A stretch of 9,828 bases of DNA from NCBI GenBank assembly GCA_021777365.1, contig JAJYDP010000139.1:1-9828 (forward strand). The letters are read 5' to 3'. The translations under genes were made by a program, and so were the position numbers. The DNA comes from Chloroflexota bacterium. GTDB taxonomy: Bacteria > Chloroflexota > Limnocylindria > Limnocylindrales > CSP1-4. Of the stretch, positions 6,300 to 9,828 are shown piece by piece. Every line of letters begins with the position of its first letter. The stretch's first letter is position 1. The notes beneath the pieces are model-generated. The model ran no database searches and had not been told where the DNA came from. It saw only the letters and a program-made list of their open reading frames with translations.

Positions 6300-6406
6300 C
6301 CGAACCGGACGTGACCGCGCCTGCCGCATCCCTGTCCTGCGCGCCCGCGCTCGCTGGACCCGTACCCTTCGTGCGCCTGCCTCGCCGCGCGGTGCCCGCG
6401 CCGTGA
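6296..6406 (+). CDS. Possible 36-residue small protein bridging alaX and the oxidoreductase
   Basis: This short frame starts with an ATG that overlaps the alaX stop (ATGA). It ends with a TGA that overlaps the GTG start of the next gene (GTGA). Such double 4-base overlaps are typical of translationally coupled genes. The product would be Ala/Pro-rich and basic near its end (VRLPRRAVPAP). It has no recognisable domain and no ribosome site of its own beyond coupling. In GC-rich DNA a 36-codon open frame is unremarkable, so it may simply be intergenic sequence. Confidence 0.2.
   Translation: MTEPDVTAPAASLSCAPALAGPVPFVRLPRRAVPAP
6363..6368 (+). promoter_or_regulatory. Weak candidate -10 box before the luciferase-like gene
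   Basis: TACCCT fits TAnnnT and would start a transcript near 6375, about 28 bases before the GTG at 6403. There is no -35 match and no Shine-Dalgarno sequence in the leader. Read-through from alaX is at least as likely as the source of expression. Confidence 0.2.
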
Positions 6407-7449
6407 AGATCGACCTGGCCGCCGGGAGCCCGCCCCCGGGCGCGGTCGCCGGGATCGCCCGGGCGGCCGAGTCGTTCGGCTTCGACGCGCTGTGGCTGGC
6501 CGAGACCGAGCACGACCCCTTCGTGGCCGCCGGCCTGGCCCTCGCGGCGACCTCGCGGCTCCGGGTCGGGACCGGCATCGCGGTCGCCTTCGCGCGGAGC
6601 CCCGTCGCGCTGGCCCAGACCGCGTTCGACCTGGCGGCGCTCTCCGACGGCCGCTTCCTGCTGGGCCTGGGGACGCAGGTGCGGGCGCACGTCGAGCGGC
6701 GGTTCGGGATGCCCTGGAGCGCGCCCGCCCCGCGCCTCGCCGAGTGGATCGCGGCGGCGCGTGCGGCCTGGGCGACCTGGCAGGACGGGACGCCGTTCCG
6801 GGTCCGCAGCGAGCACCTGGACCTGTCGCTGATGTCGCCGTTCTTCAGCCCTCCGCCGCTTGCCTTCGCGCCACCGGACGGTGGGCCGCGGATCCCGGTC
6901 TCCATCGCGGGCGTCGGCCCCGGCCTCGCGCGACTCGCCGGGCGGAGTGCCGACGGGTTCCAGGTGCACCCCTTCCACACCGCGCGGTACCTCGCGGAGG
7001 TGCTGGAGCCGGCCCTGGAGGATGGCGAATCGAGCCGAGGCGACTGGCCGGGGCGTGCCCCGCGCACGGAACGCATCGTGCCGATCTTCCTGGCTCCGAC
7101 CGACGAGCCGGCGCTGCTCGAGGACGCCCGGCAACGGGTCGCCTTCTACGCGTCGACGCCGAGCTACCGGCCCGTCCTCGACCTGCACGATGCCGGCCAC
7201 GTCGGGGAGCGCCTTGGCAGGCTCGCCGCCGCGGGCCGATGGCAGGAGATGCCGTCCCTGGTCGCCGACGACCTGCTCGGGCTGGTGGCCGTGGTGGGGC
7301 CGTCAGCGGCGCTGCCGGAGATGGTCGCTGCGCGTGTCGCCGACCACGCGGACCGCGTGCTGCCCTTGCTGCCCTTCGGCCCCGACGGCGCAGCCGGGCC
7401 CGTCGAGCGGCTCTGGCGCGGCCTGCTCGAGACGCTGCGGGCTGCCTGA
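6403..7449 (+). CDS. Luciferase-like (LLM class) F420-dependent oxidoreductase, TIGR03617-like
   Basis: The protein has 348 residues and begins at GTG 6403 (MKIDLAAG...), matching the short 'MKvDl' start usual in this subfamily. It forms a single bacterial-luciferase-like TIM barrel. Visible family signatures are 'AESFGFDALWLAETEHDPF' at about residues 22-40, 'RVGTGIAVAFARSPVALAQTA' at about 54-74 and 'LSDGRFLLGLGTQVRAHVERRFGMPW' at about 82-107. Others are 'IPVSIAGVGPGLARLAG' at about 164-180 and 'ADGFQVHPFH' just after. These fit the TIGR03617 family of F420-dependent oxidoreductases. The cofactor is inferred from the family, and the substrate is unknown. No signal peptide or membrane segment is seen. 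The gene lies 103 bases after alaX and converges with the nuclease-like gene, with only 24 bases between stop codons. Confidence 0.88.
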   Translation: MKIDLAAGSPPPGAVAGIARAAESFGFDALWLAETEHDPFVAAGLALAATSRLRVGTGIAVAFARSPVALAQTAFDLAALSDGRFLLGLGTQVRAHVERRFGMPWSAPAPRLAEWIAAARAAWATWQDGTPFRVRSEHLDLSLMSPFFSPPPLAFAPPDGGPRIPVSIAGVGPGLARLAGRSADGFQVHPFHTARYLAEVLEPALEDGESSRGDWPGRAPRTERIVPIFLAPTDEPALLEDARQRVAFYASTPSYRPVLDLHDAGHVGERLGRLAAAGRWQEMPSLVADDLLGLVAVVGPSAALPEMVAARVADHADRVLPLLPFGPDGAAGPVERLWRGLLETLRAA

Positions 7450-7473
7450 ACAACCGCGCGAGGCCCGACCGCC

Positions 7474-8730
7474 CTACGCCGTGGCCCGGTGCGGGGCCGC
7501 GTCCCCGCTGGCCACCTTCAGCTGCTCCTCGATCTGGGCCACGCTCCGCAGGATCCCGACTCGCAGGCCATCCAGGTCCGCGGACACCTTCGTGGTCGTG
7601 GTCGTGATCGAGGTCAGGCTCGACTTCATCCCCTGGATCGCGGACAGCTGCGTCCGGATCCCGTCGAGCGCGTGGTCCACCGCGGCGACGTCGACCTCGA
7701 CCGGCCGTTCGCGGAGCGCGTCCAGGGCGAAGATCCGGGCAAGCCGCACGGCGCACTCCAGCGGGAGCCGGTCGGGGGCGGCCGGGTCCATCACGCACCA
7801 GACGTCCCGCCCGACGATGGCCAGCGGGTCCACGTTCGCCGGCGCATGCTGGGGCGTGAACACGATCACCGCGGCCTGTGCCGAGCGGTTCTGCCGCGCG
7901 GCCGCGAGCTCCTCGATCACCTGGCGGGTGCTCATGGCCCGGTCCTTCGACTCGATGACCACGCGCAGGTCCGCGCCCCGGGTCCGGCTCGGGTCCACCG
8001 TGAGCAGGAAGTCACCCTTCTTGGCCTTGATGGTCTCGCCCGGCAGCGTGCCCGTCCGCTCGACCGCGTCGCCGAGGCCGGCCGAGATCTCGCCCAGCAG
8101 TTGCTCCAGGACGTCCTCGAAGTCGAAGCCCTTGGCCGCCGACTTCGCCCGCTCGGCAGCACGCGCCTCTGCGGCCTTCTCGAGCGCCTGGATCCGGCCC
8201 GCCAGGTCCTCGAACCCCTTCGAGACCTCGCTCCGGAACTGGTAGAGCGGGGACCCCAGGCGGGTGGGATCCAGCAGCTGGGCCAGGCGGCTGCCGTCGC
8301 CGTCGAAATAGCGCCCCAGCAGGTCGTTGAGGCGGCCGATCGCCGAATCACGGCGGCTCTCGTCGAACAGGTCCGCCACCAGCCGGCGCAGGGCGCCCTG
8401 GTCCCCCAGGAAGCGCTCCAGCGTGCGCGGCAGCTTGCCGCCGTCCTCGGCGAAGGAGTCACGCAGGGCCTGCGCCAGCGCCTGGCTCGCCTTCTCGTTG
8501 CGCTCGTCGATCTGCGCGACGAGCCGTCCGAACTCCTTCTCGATGACGTCCACGTTCACGGTGAGGCCGGCGTCCCGGACCGCGAGGAGGCCGATGCGCA
8601 GGGCGCGCTCCACCAGCTCGGGGCGGTCCTGCTCGGCGCGCTCCGAGACGAACCGGGCGAGGTCCGGGTCACGCAGCTCGAGGTGCTCGACGGTCAGGCG
8701 GTCTCCCGCGATGCTCACGGCGGTCTGCAT
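7474..8730 (-). CDS. PD-(D/E)XK nuclease-like protein with flanking helical/coiled-coil regions, function unknown
   Basis: The protein has 418 residues from the ATG at 8728-8730, with a weak AGGA ribosome site 7 bases upstream. Residues 1-200 are mostly charged and helical, with an Ala/Glu/Lys/Arg-rich coiled-coil stretch at about 172-200. A compact alpha/beta core follows: GFDFEDVLEQLL (201-212, helix with Glu205), KKGDFLLTVD (237-246, Asp240), LRVVIESKD (255-263, Glu260-Ser-Lys262) and ELAAARQNRSAQAAVIVF (274-291). The Asp...Glu-x-Lys order with this strand-helix pattern is that of the PD-(D/E)XK nuclease fold. The C-terminus (about 355-408) is a second heptad-like helix containing five consecutive Thr (376-380). 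No signal peptide or membrane span is visible. Its role could be DNA repair, recombination or defence. I do not recognise a named family. A 79-base gap separates it from the upstream peptidase gene on the same strand. Confidence 0.75.
   Translation of the reverse strand: MQTAVSIAGDRLTVEHLELRDPDLARFVSERAEQDRPELVERALRIGLLAVRDAGLTVNVDVIEKEFGRLVAQIDERNEKASQALAQALRDSFAEDGGKLPRTLERFLGDQGALRRLVADLFDESRRDSAIGRLNDLLGRYFDGDGSRLAQLLDPTRLGSPLYQFRSEVSKGFEDLAGRIQALEKAAEARAAERAKSAAKGFDFEDVLEQLLGEISAGLGDAVERTGTLPGETIKAKKGDFLLTVDPSRTRGADLRVVIESKDRAMSTRQVIEELAAARQNRSAQAAVIVFTPQHAPANVDPLAIVGRDVWCVMDPAAPDRLPLECAVRLARIFALDALRERPVEVDVAAVDHALDGIRTQLSAIQGMKSSLTSITTTTTKVSADLDGLRVGILRSVAQIEEQLKVASGDAAPHRATA
7481..7515. 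terminator. Two-tier hairpin in the convergent 3' region
   Basis: Outer arms GTGGCC (7481-7486) and GGCCAC (7510-7515) enclose inner arms GCGGGG (7491-7496) and CCCCGC (7503-7508). A 4-versus-1 base internal loop separates the tiers, and the terminal loop has 6 bases. The structure is 31 bases past the oxidoreductase stop, but it lies inside the last codons of the opposing gene. No T-run follows on either strand. It may help end plus-strand transcripts. It could also be a by-product of coding in GC-rich DNA. Confidence 0.25.
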
Positions 8731-8809
8731 GCGCCAATCCTGACACGGCGCGTTGCCAGCTTGCGTGGCACGCGACGCACTGGTCCTGCCCCGGTTCCGT
8801 GGACATCTG

Positions 8810-9828
8810 CTATCCCGGCGGCCCTCCGCCGGGCCCGAGGTTCTCGATGCGCAGGCGCGGGATGTCGTCCGCGGGATCGAACCCGAGGATCTGCCCGTAG
8901 AACGAGAGCTCGGCCTCGAGCGTGCGTCGGATGGTCTCTGCCCTGCGGAACCCGTGGCCCTCGCCCTCGAACGCGAGATACGCCACGGGGATCCCGCGAC
9001 GGCGCAGCGCCTCGAACATCAGCTCCGCCTGGTCGGGTGGCACGATGCGGTCGTCCAGCCCCTGCAGCAGGAGGACGGGGCACGAGATGCGGTCGACGAA
9101 GTGGATCGGCGAGCGGTCGTGATAGACGTTCGCCGCGGCCGGGTACGGCCCGAGGAGCCCGTCCATGTACCGGGACTCGAACTTGTGGGTCTCGCGCGTG
9201 AAGACCTCGAGGTCGGCGATCCCGAAGTAGCTCGTGCCGGCCCGGAACTCGTCCCGGAACGTGACCGCGCAGAGCGTGGTGTAGCCGCCGGCACTGCCAC
9301 CGTGGATCAGCAGCCGGGACGGATCGGCGCGCCCCGCACCCGCCATGAAGCGAGCCCCGCTGGCCGCGTCCTCGAGATCGACCTCGCCCCACCGGCCCGC
9401 CAGCAGCTCGCGGTACTGCCGCCCGTACCCGCTGCTGCCCCGGTAGTTCACGTCGAGCACGGCGATGCCGCGGCTCGTCCAGAACTGGATCCCGAGCACC
9501 AGCGCCGCGCCCGCCATCGCCGTGGGACCGCCGTGGACGTTCACGAGCAGCGGCGGCAGTTCGCCGTCCGGCCCCACGAACTCGGGGTTGCGCGGGGGGT
9601 AGAAGAGCGCGTGAGCCGTCTCGCCGTTCCCGGTGGGGAACGCGACCGGCTCCGGGATCGACAGGAACCGCTCGTCCGGCGCGTCGCCGGAGGACTCGGC
9701 CACCACCGTTGCCTCGCCCGTCGTCGTGTCGAGCCGGACGAGCCAAGTGTCGCGTGTCGCACTGGCCACGGTCACGACCGCGCCGCCGTCGGGGTGCGCG
9801 GCCATCGACCCGTACCAGGTTCCGCCCG
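8810..9828 (-). CDS. S9-family (prolyl oligopeptidase-like) serine peptidase, C-terminal part
   Basis: The 5' end is beyond the right window edge. The frame continues through the ATG at 9803-9805 as GGTWYGS-MAAHPDGG, so that Met is internal. What is visible is the end of the beta-propeller (TRDTWLVRLDTTTGEA, one WD/PQQ-like blade) and the whole alpha/beta-hydrolase domain. Counting from the ATG at 9805, the oxyanion motif is HGGP (91-94) and YRGSSGYG lies at 121-128. The nucleophile Ser171 is in GGSAGGY, the acid is Asp251 or Asp252 in GLDDRIVPPDQ, and His284 is in GEGHGF. The triad is therefore complete. The family cleaves oligopeptides, often as dipeptidyl- or acylaminoacyl-peptidases. Whether it is exported cannot be judged, because the N-terminus is missing. 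It ends in a Gly/Pro-rich tail 79 bases before the nuclease-like gene. Confidence 0.9.
   Translation of the reverse strand, partial: GGTWYGSMAAHPDGGAVVTVASATRDTWLVRLDTTTGEATVVAESSGDAPDERFLSIPEPVAFPTGNGETAHALFYPPRNPEFVGPDGELPPLLVNVHGGPTAMAGAALVLGIQFWTSRGIAVLDVNYRGSSGYGRQYRELLAGRWGEVDLEDAASGARFMAGAGRADPSRLLIHGGSAGGYTTLCAVTFRDEFRAGTSYFGIADLEVFTRETHKFESRYMDGLLGPYPAAANVYHDRSPIHFVDRISCPVLLLQGLDDRIVPPDQAELMFEALRRRGIPVAYLAFEGEGHGFRRAETIRRTLEAELSFYGQILGFDPADDIPRLRIENLGPGGGPPG

Noticed and set aside
1857..7076. A stop-free minus-strand frame of more than 1,700 codons running antisense to the LuxR regulator, alaX and part of the oxidoreductase
   Set aside because: It has no domain signature and a composition dominated by Arg, Pro, Ala and Gly. 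In very GC-rich coding DNA, stop codons are rare in antisense frames. The plus-strand genes have clear motifs throughout.
932..8730. A restriction-modification pair formed by the methyltransferase (932-1963) and the PD-(D/E)XK protein (7474-8730)
   Set aside because: The genes are more than 5 kb apart, with unrelated genes in opposite orientation between them. The nuclease-like protein has a coiled-coil architecture and no recognisable DNA-specificity domain.
8731..8809. A promoter for the nuclease-like gene in the gap after the peptidase gene
   Set aside because: No TAnnnT or TATAAT-like box at a suitable distance was found on the minus strand. Read-through from the peptidase gene is possible, so no site is annotated.

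Overview
The window is very GC-rich, with strong third-position GC bias. The gene set fits a free-living high-GC bacterium, with Chloroflexota or Actinomycetota as the best guesses: a LuxR regulator with an AAA and a TPR region, a coenzyme F420-type luciferase-like oxidoreductase, an S9 peptidase, and a TAnnnT leaderless start. No rRNA, tRNA, CRISPR array, insertion sequence, integrase or phage gene is visible. The taxonomy is inference only, because no phylogenetic marker gene is present.

Layout. Positions 1-1963 carry three minus-strand genes. In transcription order these are an orphan-looking DPPY-type DNA methyltransferase (1963 to 932), a small two-ACT-domain protein (715 to 332), and the N-terminal third of a dimethylarginine dimethylaminohydrolase (DDAH)-like protein that leaves the window at base 1. 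The ACT and DDAH genes are 3 bases apart and look like one operon. It has its own -10 box (TAGAAT), bracketed by an inverted repeat. A perfect 3 x 16-bp tandem repeat lies between the methyltransferase and this operon.

A 160-bp divergent region (1964-2123) with two palindromic elements separates the methyltransferase from a plus-strand block. That block holds a 1109-residue LuxR-type regulator (2124-5453), an alanyl-tRNA editing protein of the AlaX type (5529-6299) and a TIGR03617-like luciferase-family oxidoreductase (6403-7449). The regulator's start looks leaderless, and its Walker A lysine is replaced by valine.

The last part is on the minus strand again and converges on the oxidoreductase. 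It contains a 418-residue protein with a PD-(D/E)XK nuclease-like core between helical or coiled-coil regions (8730 to 7474). Upstream of it is an S9-family (prolyl oligopeptidase-like) serine peptidase, whose 5' end lies beyond the right edge.

How the genes work together: only ACT-DDAH looks like a tight functional unit, pairing an amino-acid-sensing domain protein with an arginine-derivative hydrolase. The other neighbours look like housekeeping or accessory genes without a shared pathway. I do not see a convincing new multi-gene system. The items most worth a second look are the regulator's degenerate P-loop, the uncharacterised PD-(D/E)XK protein, and the regulatory DNA at 783-815, 868-915 and 1964-2123.
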